64,000 bases of DNA from Photorhabdus asymbiotica (GTDB lineage: Bacteria; Pseudomonadota; Gammaproteobacteria; Enterobacterales; Enterobacteriaceae). The notes under the pieces were generated by a model. That model was not told the origin of the DNA and ran no database searches. It saw nothing but the letters and a program-made list of their open reading frames with translations. Numbering within the stretch: the first letter of the stretch is position 1; every line of letters begins with the position of its first letter. The position numbers and the translations under genes were made by a program. Positions 40,047 to 52,707 of this stretch are shown here, piece after piece. The stretch spans positions 310,001 to 374,000 of the forward strand of contig NZ_RBLJ01000002.1 of assembly GCF_003634575.1 (NCBI RefSeq), in the 5' to 3' direction.

Positions 40047-40623
40047 AAAGACTCCCGTTCATATGACCAATCCGAATCATACCGTAAAAAACCAGCTACT
40101 TTGTTGAAGGAATACAGAAATTGTTGACCTGATAAAATAATAGTATTATGTAATAGTTTAGGTTATGGCTTCCCAAATATTATTCTGGCTTTTCATCTTT
40201 GCCGGTCTTTTTGCACAATCTAAATATGAATAAATAATCATAATAGTCGCCAAAATAAGCATAAAATTCTTTTTTACTATATTAATAGCCACAAAAAGAT
40301 AATACTTTATTCTTATAAATAAACAAAAATACATATTTATGCCATATAATTTATATTTGTCAGACTATAAATCTGAAAAATAAATACTTAACAGTATATA
40401 TAAAACAGATATTACGCTAATATTAGTGAGATAGCTCACATTAAAATTCCAACATGATCTATATCACACAACACCAATATTATTTTTTTCACTTAAAAAT
40501 CATTAAATTAAACCAATTCTTTGCCCGTAATCGTCTTATCCCGGCAATATTTGACCTGATTTACATTTCTCGTTAACTTGGAAAGCCACTGGAAATCATC
40601 AATCAGATCCTCATCTGAACCAT
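40047..40623. other. AT-rich region upstream of arcB
   Basis: About 580 bases, very AT-rich, with no supported gene. The arcB promoter must lie close to 40050-40200. The part nearer gltB has the tandem repeat and ERIC. Confidence 0.4.
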
Positions 40624-40655
40624 AATTATGCAGTGACACAATTATGCAGTGACAC
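40624..40655. repeat. 16-bp tandem duplication
   Basis: AATTATGCAGTGACAC occurs twice in perfect tandem (40624-40639, 40640-40655), ten bases before an ERIC element. Confidence 0.95.
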
Positions 40656-40664
40656 AATATTGTT

Positions 40665-40808
40665 TATACCCAATAGATTTCGAGTTGCAACGCGGCGGCA
40701 AGTGAACGCATCCCCAGGAGCATAGATAACTATGTAACTGAGATAACTATGTGACTGGGGTAAGTGAACGCAACCAACAAAGCAGCAACTTGAAAGATGA
40801 AGGATATA
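40665..40808. repeat. ERIC element 2 with internal duplication
   Basis: 144 bases from TATACCCAATAGATTTCGAG to GAAAGATGAAGGATATA. The centre carries AGATAACTATGT twice (GCATAGATAACTATGTAACT then GAGATAACTATGTGACTGGG), a 16-base insertion relative to the other copies, which accounts for the excess over 128. It lies in the gltB leader region, about 130 bases before the gltB start. Confidence 0.92.
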
Positions 40809-40935
40809 TATCGCCTGTTTCTAACAGACAAGTGATGGATGATTAAGGACGCAATTCAGACGCCCGTAAAGATATTAATCTCACAAATTTTTGTGAGTCT
40901 CTGTGAGAGTCGAACAGAACCTGGGGAGGTTCACT

Positions 40936-43900
40936 ATGCTATATAACAAATCTCAAGAAAAGGATAACTGTGGTTTTGGACTGATAGCCCATATCGAAGG
41001 GGAGCCAAGCCACAAAGTCGTTCGTACCGCTATCCATGCACTGGCCAGAATGCAACATCGCGGTGCTATCCTGGCAGATGGTAAAACGGGTGATGGTTGC
41101 GGTTTATTACTGCAAAAACCTGACCGTTTTTTTCGTATGGTCGCACAGGAGCAAGAGTGGCGTTTAGCCCGTAATTACGCAGTCGGTATGTTATTTCTCA
41201 GCCAAGACACTCAGATTGCACAAACCTGCCGGGAAATAGTCGAACAGGAGTTACAAAATGAAACTCTGTCAGTCGTTGGCTGGCGTGAGGTACCAACCAA
41301 CAGTGATATTTTGGGTGAAATAGCCCTTTCAAGCCTCCCCCGTATCGAACAGATTTTTATTAATGCCCCCGCTGGCTGGCGCGCACGTGATTTAGAACGC
41401 CGTTTATTCGTCGCCCGTCGCCGAATAGAAAAACGTATCAGTGACAGTGATTTTTATGTTTGCAGTTTATCCAATCTGGTCACTATCTATAAAGGATTAT
41501 GCATGGCGGCAGATTTGCCCCGTTTCTATCCTGATCTGGCTGATTTACGTCTGGAATCGGCTATTTGCCTATTTCATCAGCGTTTCTCAACCAATACCGT
41601 CCCACGCTGGCCATTAGCACAACCTTTCCGCTATCTCGCTCATAATGGTGAAATAAATACGATAAATGGTAATCGCGAGTGGGCGCGGGCAAGAGCCTAT
41701 AAATTCAAAACTCCGCTTATTCCTGATTTACAAACTGCCGCACCTTTCGTAAACGAAACCGGATCAGACTCCAGCTCACTTGATAATATGCTAGAACTGT
41801 TTCTCAATGGTGGAATGGATCTAATCCGGGCTATGCGGCTACTGGTTCCTCCTGCGTGGCAAAACAATCCTGACATGGATGAGGATCTGCGGGCTTTCTT
41901 TGATTTCAACTCCATGCACATGGAACCATGGGATGGTCCTGCTGGTATCGTCATGTCAGATGGGCGCTATGCGGCTTGTAATCTGGATCGTAATGGCCTG
42001 CGCCCGGCACGTTATGTCATCACAAAAGATAAACTGATCACCTGTGCTTCCGAAATCGGCATCTGGGATTATCAGCCGGATGAAGTGATAGAAAAAGGAC
42101 GAGTCGGCCCCGGCGAACTCATGGTGATTGATACCCGACAAGGCCGCATCCTTCATGCAGAAGAGACCGATAATGACCTGAAAAGTCGCCATCCGTATAA
42201 AGAATGGATGGATAAAAACGTCAAACGTCTTATCCCATTTGAAGAATTACGACAAGATCAATCAGGCCACCGGGATCTAGACGATCAATCACTGACGGTT
42301 TATCACAAGCAATTTGCCTACAGCAATGAAGAATTAGATCAAATTATCCGTGTCCTGGGAGAAAACGGCCAGGAAGCAACAGGTTCAATGGGTGATGATA
42401 CCCCGTTTGCTGTATTCTCCAGCCGCCCTCGAATTATTTATGACTATTTCCGCCAACAATTCGCTCAGGTCACTAACCCACCCATTGATCCGCTGCGTGA
42501 AGCGCATGTTATGTCTCTCACCACCTGCATAGGGCGTGAGATGAATGTATTTTGTGAGGCTGAAGGACAAGCACATCGGCTAAGCTTTAAATCCCCTATT
42601 CTGCTCTATTCTGATTTTCATCAATTAACAACTCAGCAAAGTCCACATTATCGCGCAGAACGATTAGACTTAACTTTTAATCCACAGAAAACCAATCTGC
42701 AAAATGCCCTGCTTGCACTGTGTGACTTGGCCGAACAACTCGCCAGAGATGGTGCGGTACTCCTGATATTATCTGACCGCAACATCACGCCAGAGAAATT
42801 ACCAATACCAGCCCCCATGGCTGTTGGCGCTATTCAGCATCGTCTGGTAGAAAAAAGTTTGCGCTGTGATACCAATCTAATAGTAGAAACAGCCAGTGCC
42901 CGTGATCCACATCATTTCACGGTACTACTGGGCTTTGGTGCAACAGCTATCTACCCCTATCTGGCTTACGAATCACTGGCCAAAATGGTCGATAATGGCA
43001 CGATTAACAAACCTTATACTGATGTCATGCTCAACTACCGCAATGGCATCAATAAAGGGCTATATAAAATCATGTCAAAAATGGGTATCTCGACTATCGC
43101 TTCCTATCGTTGTTCTAAATTGTTTGAAGCCGTTGGCTTACATTCTGAACTCACAGAATTTTGTTTCAACGGCGTTATCAGCCGGATTGGAGGGGCTAAC
43201 TTCGGTGATTTTGAGCAGGATCTGCGAAATTTATCCAAACGAGCATGGCTTGCCCGCCAGCCAGTCGATCAAGGTGGATTGCTGAAATATGTTCATAACG
43301 GCGAATATCATGCTTATAACCCAGATGTTGTAAGCACTCTACAATCTGCGGTTCATAGCGGTGAATACAGTGACTATTTGAAATATGCTCGTCTGGTTAA
43401 TCAGCGACCAATCACGACAATCCGTGATTTGCTGGCGATAAAAACAAAAGATGAATCTATATCCATAGATGAAGTGGAACCAGCCGAAGAGCTGTTTAAA
43501 CGCTTTGATACCGCAGCAATGTCGATTGGTGCATTAAGCCCCGAAGCACACGAAGCTCTGGCTGAAGCAATGAATACACTAGGGGGCTTTTCTAACTCTG
43601 GTGAAGGCGGAGAAGATCCCGCCCGCTACGGTACAAAAAAGGTTTCCCGCATCAAACAAGTTGCTTCCGGTCGGTTTGGCGTAACACCCGCCTATCTAGT
43701 CAACGCTGATGTGATTCAAATTAAAGTAGCTCAAGGCGCTAAACCTGGGGAAGGAGGGCAGTTACCGGGTGATAAGGTGACGCCTTATATTGCAAAATTA
43801 CGTTATTCCGTACCTGGCATCACACTTATTTCGCCACCACCACATCACGATATTTACTCGATTGAAGATCTCGCTCAGTTGATTTTTGATCTAAAACAGA

Positions 43901-45393
43901 TCAACCCCAAGGCGTTGATCTCAGTAAAACTGGTTTCAGAGCCGGGCGTCGGCACAATTGCAACTGGTGTTGCTAAAGCTTATGCCGATTTAATTACTAT
44001 TGCAGGTTACGATGGTGGTACCGGTGCTAGCCCATTATCATCGGTGAAATATGCCGGATGCCCGTGGGAATTGGGATTAGTGGAAACCCAACAAGCTCTG
44101 GTTGCCAACGGTTTACGCCATAAGATCCGTTTACAGATAGATGGTGGGCTGAAAACAGGCGTAGATATTATCAAAGCAGCCATTCTTGGTGCTGAAAGTT
44201 TCGGTTTCGGTACCGGGCCAATGGTTGCCCTTGGATGTAAATATCTGCGTATCTGTCACCTAAATAACTGCGCAACCGGGGTTGCAACTCAGGATGAAAA
44301 ATTACGCCGTGACCATTACCATGGATTACCTGAACGGGTAATGAATTATTTCCGTTTTATTGCCCGTGAAACCAGAGAGATCATGGCTGAATTAGGTGTC
44401 AGAAATCTAACTGATTTGATAGGCCGAACTGATCTACTTGAAGTATTAGAAGGCATTTCAGCAAAACAGAGCAAATTAAATCTTGAGCCACTGTTGGCAA
44501 CAGCTGAACCCCATCAAGGCAAAACATTATATTGCACTGAAAACAATCCACCATTTGATGATGGAACCCTGAATAAAAACTTACTGGCTCAAGCCACCAG
44601 TTATATTGAGAGCCAAAAAAGTAAAACTCTCTATTTTGATATCCGTAATACCGATCGTTCAGTCGGAGCTTCTCTTTCTGGCTTTATTGCTGAGCGATAT
44701 GGTAACCAAGGGATCGCGGCAGCTCCAATAAAAATTCATTTCAACGGTACCGCGGGTCAAAGTTTTGGTGTCTGGAATGCTGGCGGTTTAGAACTAACAC
44801 TCATTGGTGATGCCAATGATTATGTCGGTAAAGGCATGGCTGGTGGCCGCATTGTCATACACCCCCCAGTGGGATCTGCCTTCAAAAGCCATCAAGCAAC
44901 CATTATTGGTAACACATGCCTCTACGGTGCAACCGGAGGCAAACTGTTTGCTGCCGGACGCGCCGGAGAACGCTTTGCCGTTCGCAATTCAGGTGCGATT
45001 ACGGTTGTAGAAGGTATCGGAGATAATGGTTGTGAATATATGACAGGCGGTATCGTCTGCATTCTCGGACGTACTGGAATAAACTTTGGTGCAGGAATGA
45101 CCGGTGGCTTTGCTTATGTTCTGGATGAAAATGATGATTTCCGTAAACGGGTTAACCCAGAATTGGTAGAAGTACTGGCAGTAGATACCTTGGCTATCCA
45201 CGAAGAACATTTAAGAGGGCTTATCACTGAACACGTTCTTCTGACCGGTTCTCAGCGTGGTGAAGATATTCTTGCTAACTGGCAACAGTGGCTGAGTAAA
45301 TTTGCACTTGTGAAACCCAAATCCAGTGATGTGAAAGCCCTGCTAGGACATCGCAGTCGTTCTTCCGCAGAACTGCGAATTCAGGCGCAGTAA
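40936..45393 (+). CDS. gltB: Glutamate synthase (NADPH) large chain
   Basis: 1485 residues from ATG 40936, seven bases after GGGGAGG; the GTG upstream at 40903 is less likely. Processing should expose Cys12 in EKDNCGFGL, the nucleophile of the glutaminase domain (residues 12-430). The synthase barrel has [24 protein letters not shown] and [12 protein letters not shown] near 1030, with FMN. The 3Fe-4S cysteines are in [12 protein letters not shown]. The C-terminal beta-helix GXGXG domain includes [11 protein letters not shown] and [12 protein letters not shown]. It makes glutamate from glutamine and 2-oxoglutarate. gltD follows after 9 bases. Confidence 0.98.
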   Translation: MLYNKSQEKDNCGFGLIAHIEGEPSHKVVRTAIHALARMQHRGAILADGKTGDGCGLLLQKPDRFFRMVAQEQEWRLARNYAVGMLFLSQDTQIAQTCREIVEQELQNETLSVVGWREVPTNSDILGEIALSSLPRIEQIFINAPAGWRARDLERRLFVARRRIEKRISDSDFYVCSLSNLVTIYKGLCMAADLPRFYPDLADLRLESAICLFHQRFSTNTVPRWPLAQPFRYLAHNGEINTINGNREWARARAYKFKTPLIPDLQTAAPFVNETGSDSSSLDNMLELFLNGGMDLIRAMRLLVPPAWQNNPDMDEDLRAFFDFNSMHMEPWDGPAGIVMSDGRYAACNLDRNGLRPARYVITKDKLITCASEIGIWDYQPDEVIEKGRVGPGELMVIDTRQGRILHAEETDNDLKSRHPYKEWMDKNVKRLIPFEELRQDQSGHRDLDDQSLTVYHKQFAYSNEELDQIIRVLGENGQEATGSMGDDTPFAVFSSRPRIIYDYFRQQFAQVTNPPIDPLREAHVMSLTTCIGREMNVFCEAEGQAHRLSFKSPILLYSDFHQLTTQQSPHYRAERLDLTFNPQKTNLQNALLALCDLAEQLARDGAVLLILSDRNITPEKLPIPAPMAVGAIQHRLVEKSLRCDTNLIVETASARDPHHFTVLLGFGATAIYPYLAYESLAKMVDNGTINKPYTDVMLNYRNGINKGLYKIMSKMGISTIASYRCSKLFEAVGLHSELTEFCFNGVISRIGGANFGDFEQDLRNLSKRAWLARQPVDQGGLLKYVHNGEYHAYNPDVVSTLQSAVHSGEYSDYLKYARLVNQRPITTIRDLLAIKTKDESISIDEVEPAEELFKRFDTAAMSIGALSPEAHEALAEAMNTLGGFSNSGEGGEDPARYGTKKVSRIKQVASGRFGVTPAYLVNADVIQIKVAQGAKPGEGGQLPGDKVTPYIAKLRYSVPGITLISPPPHHDIYSIEDLAQLIFDLKQINPKALISVKLVSEPGVGTIATGVAKAYADLITIAGYDGGTGASPLSSVKYAGCPWELGLVETQQALVANGLRHKIRLQIDGGLKTGVDIIKAAILGAESFGFGTGPMVALGCKYLRICHLNNCATGVATQDEKLRRDHYHGLPERVMNYFRFIARETREIMAELGVRNLTDLIGRTDLLEVLEGISAKQSKLNLEPLLATAEPHQGKTLYCTENNPPFDDGTLNKNLLAQATSYIESQKSKTLYFDIRNTDRSVGASLSGFIAERYGNQGIAAAPIKIHFNGTAGQSFGVWNAGGLELTLIGDANDYVGKGMAGGRIVIHPPVGSAFKSHQATIIGNTCLYGATGGKLFAAGRAGERFAVRNSGAITVVEGIGDNGCEYMTGGIVCILGRTGINFGAGMTGGFAYVLDENDDFRKRVNPELVEVLAVDTLAIHEEHLRGLITEHVLLTGSQRGEDILANWQQWLSKFALVKPKSSDVKALLGHRSRSSAELRIQAQ

Positions 45394-46821
<1,428 letters not shown>

Positions 46822-46831
46822 AGTCAATAAA

Positions 46832-46849
46832 GGGAGCTTGCCAGCTCCC
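46832..46849 (+). terminator. Likely terminator of gltBD
   Basis: GGGAGCT, loop TGCC, AGCTCCC then ATATTTCC. The stem is 7 bp, with a weak U-tract. Confidence 0.65.
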
Positions 46850-47056
46850 ATATTTCCACTATCAGTTCGATAAATCATATTAATCAGATTGCCCTTAATA
46901 TAAAGTAAGTATCTTAATGAACATTCCGCACTTACTGCTGTCATATTATTTATCTGGAAATATTCCTTCTTATTACAATGAATTTTAAATAAAATATTTT
47001 AAACATCGGATTCATATATCACTACACTTACTCAACTATAAATACTGGAAATATTA

Positions 47057-47563
47057 ATGCGACTAATAAAATCTTTACTCTTATTGTCTCCGACTTTGTT
47101 TACCAGTCCTTCTACACTTGCTTTATCATCAACCTTGACAGCCAATGATATTGCCAGAGAGATTACAAACAGAGGCGTCAACTCTGTTGTTGCAGAATTA
47201 GGAGAAACGGGTGCCAGACAAGAAATAACTCACAAAATTACTACTGGTGATAGTAACTGGGTAAAGTTGGCTTTCAAATTAACTCAAAGTATACATCTCG
47301 ATTTTTCCAAAGAGATACGCTATGCACTATCCATTGCATTAATCAATAATCCTGTTGATGTCCTTACTGCCGCAGATAAAGAAAAAAATATATCATTAAC
47401 TGATATCTGTACAATCCCGCCAGAACTTGAAACCAGAGAGAATAAAATAGAGTTTGTCGATAAAGTCAGAAAAAGCTTGGAATCCATCACAGATTATGAA
47501 GTTAAAGATAGAGCTGAAGAGTGTTTCTGGGAATTAGAGAAAGCCTACAATATGGAGCTTTAA
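47057..47563 (+). CDS. Unknown exported protein
   Basis: 168 residues, not recognised. The signal peptide is clear: MRLIKSLLLLSPTLFTSPST then LALS, with a cut expected near residue 23-26. The mature part is mostly helical (ANDIAREITNRGVNSVVAEL, ITTGDSNWVKLAFKLTQSIH) and has two Cys (near 117 and 159) that could form a disulphide. No transmembrane segment follows. It stands alone between gltD and an ERIC, where E. coli has other genes, so it is an accessory gene. A periplasmic immunity or inhibitor protein is one idea; there is no direct support. Confidence 0.7.
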   Translation: MRLIKSLLLLSPTLFTSPSTLALSSTLTANDIAREITNRGVNSVVAELGETGARQEITHKITTGDSNWVKLAFKLTQSIHLDFSKEIRYALSIALINNPVDVLTAADKEKNISLTDICTIPPELETRENKIEFVDKVRKSLESITDYEVKDRAEECFWELEKAYNMEL

Positions 47564-47738
47564 ACCAACAAGCCAAGTATCACCCTGCTCTATTTTGATC
47601 AGTTCCTGTTTATTTCCCGGGAATTAAGAACAGAAATTTCCATCGATCTTTTAACTGCTCTCAATAATTGCGATATATGCCAACATGAATGATTTCTGGT
47701 CGCTGCTTCATGCACTAAAAACCAATATCGTACTCTTA

Positions 47739-47865
47739 TATACCCTTCATCCTTCAAGTTGCTGCTTTGTTGGCTGCTTTCTCTCACCCCAGTCACATCG
47801 TTATCTATGCTCCTAGGGATTCGTTCACTTGCCGCCGCGCTGCAACTCGAAATTTATTGGGTATA
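47739..47865. repeat. ERIC element 3
   Basis: 127 bases from TATACCCTTCATCCTTCAAG to TTTATTGGGTATA. Core differences include CACATCGTTATCTATGCTCC. It lies 166 bases before the sspB stop. Confidence 0.92.
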
Positions 47866-48030
47866 TACCTTCTACTCCACTCATTAATTAGCTGAAATAT
47901 AGTCGCCTAATAACATGCAAATAATAATATATACAAAAAATCCGATGATAGATAATCATCGGATTTTGATCTTTTTGCGGAGACAGTCACGACTAATCAC
48001 TATTAAGCGACCCTATCCCCTTTTAATTTA

Positions 48031-48546
48031 TTATTTAACTACCCGTAAAGCAGGGCGCCCTCTTGTCGGTTTTGGTGGCTCATCATCAGGTGAAATTCCA
48101 CTATTATCTTCAGCATCACCCAGGATATCAGTAACCAGTACCAAATTATCTGTCGCAGATGCAGAGGTGCCCATCTCATCTTTATCTGAAGCAGACTCAA
48201 AAAGATATTCATCATTATAAGCTGTTTCAGGCTCAAACATCATTCCCGCCCCATTTTCACGGCCATAAATAGCAATAACCGCCGCCATTGGTACATACAC
48301 CTGACGGGGAACACCGCCAAAGCGGGCATTGAAGCGCACTTCTTCATTAGCTAATTCAAGATTACCAACAGCTCTCGGTGCTATATTCAGCACAATTTGC
48401 CCATCACGAGCATATTCCATTGGCACATTAACTCCACGTAAAGTCACGTCTACAACCAAATATGGAGTCATATTATTATCTAGTAGCCACTCGTAATGAG
48501 CGCGTAACAAATAAGGTCGACGGGGAGACATTTGAGACAGCTTCAT
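48031..48546 (-). CDS. sspB: ClpXP protease specificity-enhancing factor
   Basis: 171 residues. It tethers ssrA-tagged proteins to ClpXP. The fold reads MSPRRPYLLRAHYEWLLDNN, YLVVDVTLRGVNVPMEYARD, VLNIAPRAVGNLELANEEVR and FNARFGGVPRQVYVPMAAVI. The long acidic tail ends in the ClpX-binding motif RGRPALRVVK. It follows sspA after 3 bases. Confidence 0.97.
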   Translation of the reverse strand: MKLSQMSPRRPYLLRAHYEWLLDNNMTPYLVVDVTLRGVNVPMEYARDGQIVLNIAPRAVGNLELANEEVRFNARFGGVPRQVYVPMAAVIAIYGRENGAGMMFEPETAYNDEYLFESASDKDEMGTSASATDNLVLVTDILGDAEDNSGISPDDEPPKPTRGRPALRVVK

Positions 48547-48549
48547 AAA

Positions 48550-49194
48550 TCAGTTCCTGCTGGATTGCAGACGCATTTCGCGCTCAGCTTCTGTTAATGA
48601 AGCCAAGAATGCGTCACGTTCAAAAACACGCTGCATGTAAATTTGTAAATCTTTAGTACCCGAACTAGGCAAATCTATCCCCAGTACCGGTAAACGCCAT
48701 AATAAAGGAGCAAGATAGCAGTCAACTAAACTGAATTCTTCGCTCATAAAGAATGGCATTTCTTTAAATATTGGTGCGACTGCCAGCAATTCTTCTGCTA
48801 ATCGTTTACGAGCAACATTGGCTTCCTGAGAATTACCTTTTTCAATAGTGTGCATCAGGGAATACCAGTCCTTTTCAATGCGGTGCATCATCAAACGGCT
48901 GGAGCCACGGGCAACCGGATACACTGGCATTAATGGTGGATGAGGAAAACGCTCATCCAAATATTCCATAATAATGCGGGAATCATACAACGTCAGCTCA
49001 CGATCAACCAAAGTCGGAACTGTCTGATAAGGATTCAAATCAATAAGGTCCTGTGGCAGATTACCTGCTTCAACCTGCTCAACCTCGACACTGACACCTT
49101 TTTCCGCCAGTACAATTCGCACTTGATGGCTAAAAATGTCGGCCGGGCCTGAAAACAGAGTCATTACCGAACGTTTGTTGGCAGCGACAGCCAT
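48550..49194 (-). CDS. sspA: Stringent starvation protein A
   Basis: 214 residues from Met 49194 (MAVAANKRSVMTLFSGPADI); the Met at 49206 is four codons upstream. It is a GST-fold protein without the usual catalytic residue. It binds RNA polymerase and helps acid and stationary-phase gene control. Motifs: VEVEQVEAGNLPQDLIDLNP, TLYDSRIIMEYLDERFPHPP near 70 and FSLVDCYLAPLLWRLPVL near 160. It heads sspAB. Confidence 0.97.
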   Translation of the reverse strand: MAVAANKRSVMTLFSGPADIFSHQVRIVLAEKGVSVEVEQVEAGNLPQDLIDLNPYQTVPTLVDRELTLYDSRIIMEYLDERFPHPPLMPVYPVARGSSRLMMHRIEKDWYSLMHTIEKGNSQEANVARKRLAEELLAVAPIFKEMPFFMSEEFSLVDCYLAPLLWRLPVLGIDLPSSGTKDLQIYMQRVFERDAFLASLTEAEREMRLQSSRN

Positions 49195-49436
49195 GAAAAC
49201 CTCCAAGTTTATCTAAAAAAAGAACGAATAGTCCTACGCTATAAATGAACGACTATTCCTGCTCATTCATTCTCATCCCTTATGTTTCTGCGCCGCAACT
49301 GTAGATACGCAATGCACTACTCAATACAATTATCATCGTTCAGGATAGTAGGCAGATAAATGGATGAGGCAAAAATTGGCACTAGTCTACCAGATTTTGT
49401 ACATTTTGGGGGAAGTGTATGGATAATTAAGTAAAA

Positions 49437-49462
49437 AAACCCGCCAAAAAGACGGGTTTGAA
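49437..49462 (-). terminator. Terminator of rplM-rpsI
   Basis: On the minus strand AAACCCGTC, loop TTTTT, GGCGGGTTT and then TTTTTA. It lies about 30 bases after the rpsI stop. Confidence 0.9.
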
Positions 49463-49491
49463 CATTAACTAATTTGCCACAAGGCCAAAAG

Positions 49492-49887
<396 letters not shown>

Positions 49888-49899
49888 CTATGATCCCGA

Positions 49900-50334
<435 letters not shown>

Positions 50335-50579
50335 TTACCCAATAATAAGTTACACGTTGGTGAACACTCAAGGTTCAGAAACTGCCGAGGTTCACACGAC
50401 TTTTGTCCAGCAAACCTACCCCTTCGAATAGCCTATGCCGGCACTATGCAAGTTTTTGGGAAAAAAAACGTTGCTGTAACGTGGGGTCGCAAGATTATAG
50501 AGAAGTCATAAATAAAAATCGACCCCAATTTAAATATTTAAAATCAGTTTTAATTCCCGTACGCAAGGTAAGCATAGGA

Positions 50580-51701
50580 TTAAGGCAAATGAGGTAATTT
50601 CAGATATTCTTCACTTTGCATTTCCTGCAAACGGGATAAGCAGCGCTGGTATTCGAAAGTCAGCAAAACTCCCTGGTAAATCTGCTCCATCGGCACCTGA
50701 GCATTAATAATAAGTTTCACCCGGCGTTCATAGAATTCATCGATAAGAGCAAGAAAACGACGAGCGGCGTTTTCATTACCGGGCATAATTGCCGGAACTT
50801 GATATAACAAAACCGTGTGATAAAGTTTTGACAAAACAATATAATCCACCTGGCTGCGCGCATCTTCACACAACACTTTAAATCCAATTGCCAATACACC
50901 ATCCGCGCTACGAATTGTCGGCATCTGCCGGTGGTTAATTTCCAGCACGGGCGCTTGCTCACTGTTTTTACCCGCTAAACGAGTAAACATGTGATCCATA
51001 ACCCGCTCGTTATCTTCATTTAACGGCGTAAAATAGAGATGAGCCTGCGTTAAAGTACGCAGCCGATAATCAATACCCGCATCCACATTCATGACATCAC
51101 AATGTTTTTTAATCTGTTCAATAGCAGGTAAAAAACGTGCCCGTTGTAAGCCATTGCGATAAAGTCCATCAGGATGAATATTGGATGTTGCAACCAACGT
51201 GATCCCTCTTACAAACAGCGCCTCCAATAATGTTCCAAGAATCATGGCGTCAGTAATATCGGAAACAAAAAATTCATCAAAACAGAGCACATCTGTTTCT
51301 GCTTTAAAACCATCAGCCACAATATCCAGGGGATTTTCATGCCCTTGTAATTCTTTTAGTTCTTCATGCACTCGCAGCATAAAACGATGAAAATGCAACC
51401 TCAGTTTTCTCTTACTGGGCAAACTCTGGTAAAACATATCCATTAACCAAGTTTTCCCCCTGCCAACGCCCCCCCACATATAAAGACCTTGAACAGGTGT
51501 ACAAATTGTTGGAATCTGTTTCCCAAATAACTTACTCAGACGCCCTTTCAGACTTTGTCGCTTCGTTGAATTACCGGAAACTAGGGCATAGTGAATGACA
51601 TCCAATTGAGCAACAGCCAGACTCTGGACATCATCTGGTTGGTATTCACCCTCAGCAAGGGCTTTTTGATAGAATGATGAAGGGATAATCGATGATGGCA
51701 T
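50580..51701 (-). CDS. zapE: Cell division protein ZapE (AFG1-like ATPase)
   Basis: 373 residues; E. coli ZapE has 375. This AFG1 family P-loop ATPase binds FtsZ at late division under stress. Walker A lies in GLYMWGGVGRGKTWLMDMFY near 72, Walker B in DVLCFDEFFVSDITDAMILG near 138, and later SNIHPDGLYRNGLQRARFLP. It is divergent from zapG, as in E. coli. Confidence 0.97.
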   Translation of the reverse strand: MPSSIIPSSFYQKALAEGEYQPDDVQSLAVAQLDVIHYALVSGNSTKRQSLKGRLSKLFGKQIPTICTPVQGLYMWGGVGRGKTWLMDMFYQSLPSKRKLRLHFHRFMLRVHEELKELQGHENPLDIVADGFKAETDVLCFDEFFVSDITDAMILGTLLEALFVRGITLVATSNIHPDGLYRNGLQRARFLPAIEQIKKHCDVMNVDAGIDYRLRTLTQAHLYFTPLNEDNERVMDHMFTRLAGKNSEQAPVLEINHRQMPTIRSADGVLAIGFKVLCEDARSQVDYIVLSKLYHTVLLYQVPAIMPGNENAARRFLALIDEFYERRVKLIINAQVPMEQIYQGVLLTFEYQRCLSRLQEMQSEEYLKLPHLP

Positions 51702-51921
51702 GACAATAACAATCCTTAAAAATAATCGCCCGTTTTTTGTCGTTTTTATGATTCAGATTGACCTTATTACCGGATCAATTGTCTACAATAAGATTCAGAA
51801 TAAGATCTACAAACAATATGTAAATCATGAACAATATTCCACTCTGACTAGATTAACGGTTATAGTGACGATAATTAAGTGAAACATTCTGCTGAACAAC
51901 GATGTTGATGAAGGAGTAGCT

Positions 51922-52326
51922 ATGACTTGGGAGTATGCACTGATTGGATTGATAGTTGGTTTTGTTATCGGAGCGCTAGTCATGCGCTTTGGTAGCACTA
52001 AGCTACGCCAGCAGGAAGCCTTACAAACTGAATTGGAGAATAATAAATCAGAACTGGAAGAGTACCGCAAAGAATTAGTCGGCCATTTTGCCCACAGTGC
52101 AGAATTACTCGACAATATGGCTCGCGATTATCGCCAGTTGTATCAGCATATGGTTAAAAGTTCTCATGAACTGATGCCCAATATGCCAGTACAAGAAAAT
52201 CCATTTAATTATCGACTGACCGAATCAGAAGCAGATAATGATCAAGCTCCGGTTAAAATGCCACCAAGAGATTACTCTGATGGCGCTTCCGGTTTGTTCC
52301 GTCCAGTTAATGAAAAAAACCCGTAA
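51922..52326 (+). CDS. zapG: Z-ring associated protein ZapG (YhcB)
   Basis: 134 residues. One N-terminal inner-membrane helix (YALIGLIVGFVIGALVM) is followed by a cytosolic coiled coil (LQTELENNKSELEEYRKELV) and a GHFAHSAELLDNMARDYRQL segment characteristic of DUF1043. It links division and envelope growth. GGAG lies before the ATG. It is divergent from zapE with about 220 bases between. Confidence 0.95.
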   Translation: MTWEYALIGLIVGFVIGALVMRFGSTKLRQQEALQTELENNKSELEEYRKELVGHFAHSAELLDNMARDYRQLYQHMVKSSHELMPNMPVQENPFNYRLTESEADNDQAPVKMPPRDYSDGASGLFRPVNEKNP

Positions 52327-52534
52327 CAACATCTGCTGTGGCATATTTTATGCCACAGCCAAAACGCCAAACGCAAAATTTACTACCTACTTGCAAAAAC
52401 TTTTGTTTTTCTATTCCTCAATTCATGTAAATACCTGTAAAAAAATGTCTAACTCTGTTTGCCAGATGAACTTTACTTAATAATTGAGAGTCATAGAGTA
52501 ATCATGGCAGCTTGCTCGAATTAACTTATTTAGA

Positions 52535-52666
52535 GCTTGTCCCAATAGGCGTCATTGTTGCAGACCGTTCTTGTGGATGAACAGTAAACACGGACAGCAC
52601 GGAAAAACTGAGCGTACACGTAGTACATCATTACAGAAGGGCAAAAATAGCCCTATTGGGATAGGC
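52535..52666. repeat. 132-bp MITE-like element with inverted ends
   Basis: GCTTGTCCCAATAGG at the left end pairs with CCTATTGGGATAGGC at the right, with two mismatches over 15 bases. The inside has no coding frame. It sits directly upstream of degQ and leaves little room for a promoter, so its right end may overlap the degQ control region. It is unlike the ERIC copies. Confidence 0.55.
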
Positions 52667-52707
52667 AGTTAGCCTTCTGGCTTAGGTATACAAGAGAACT
52701 AAATTAG

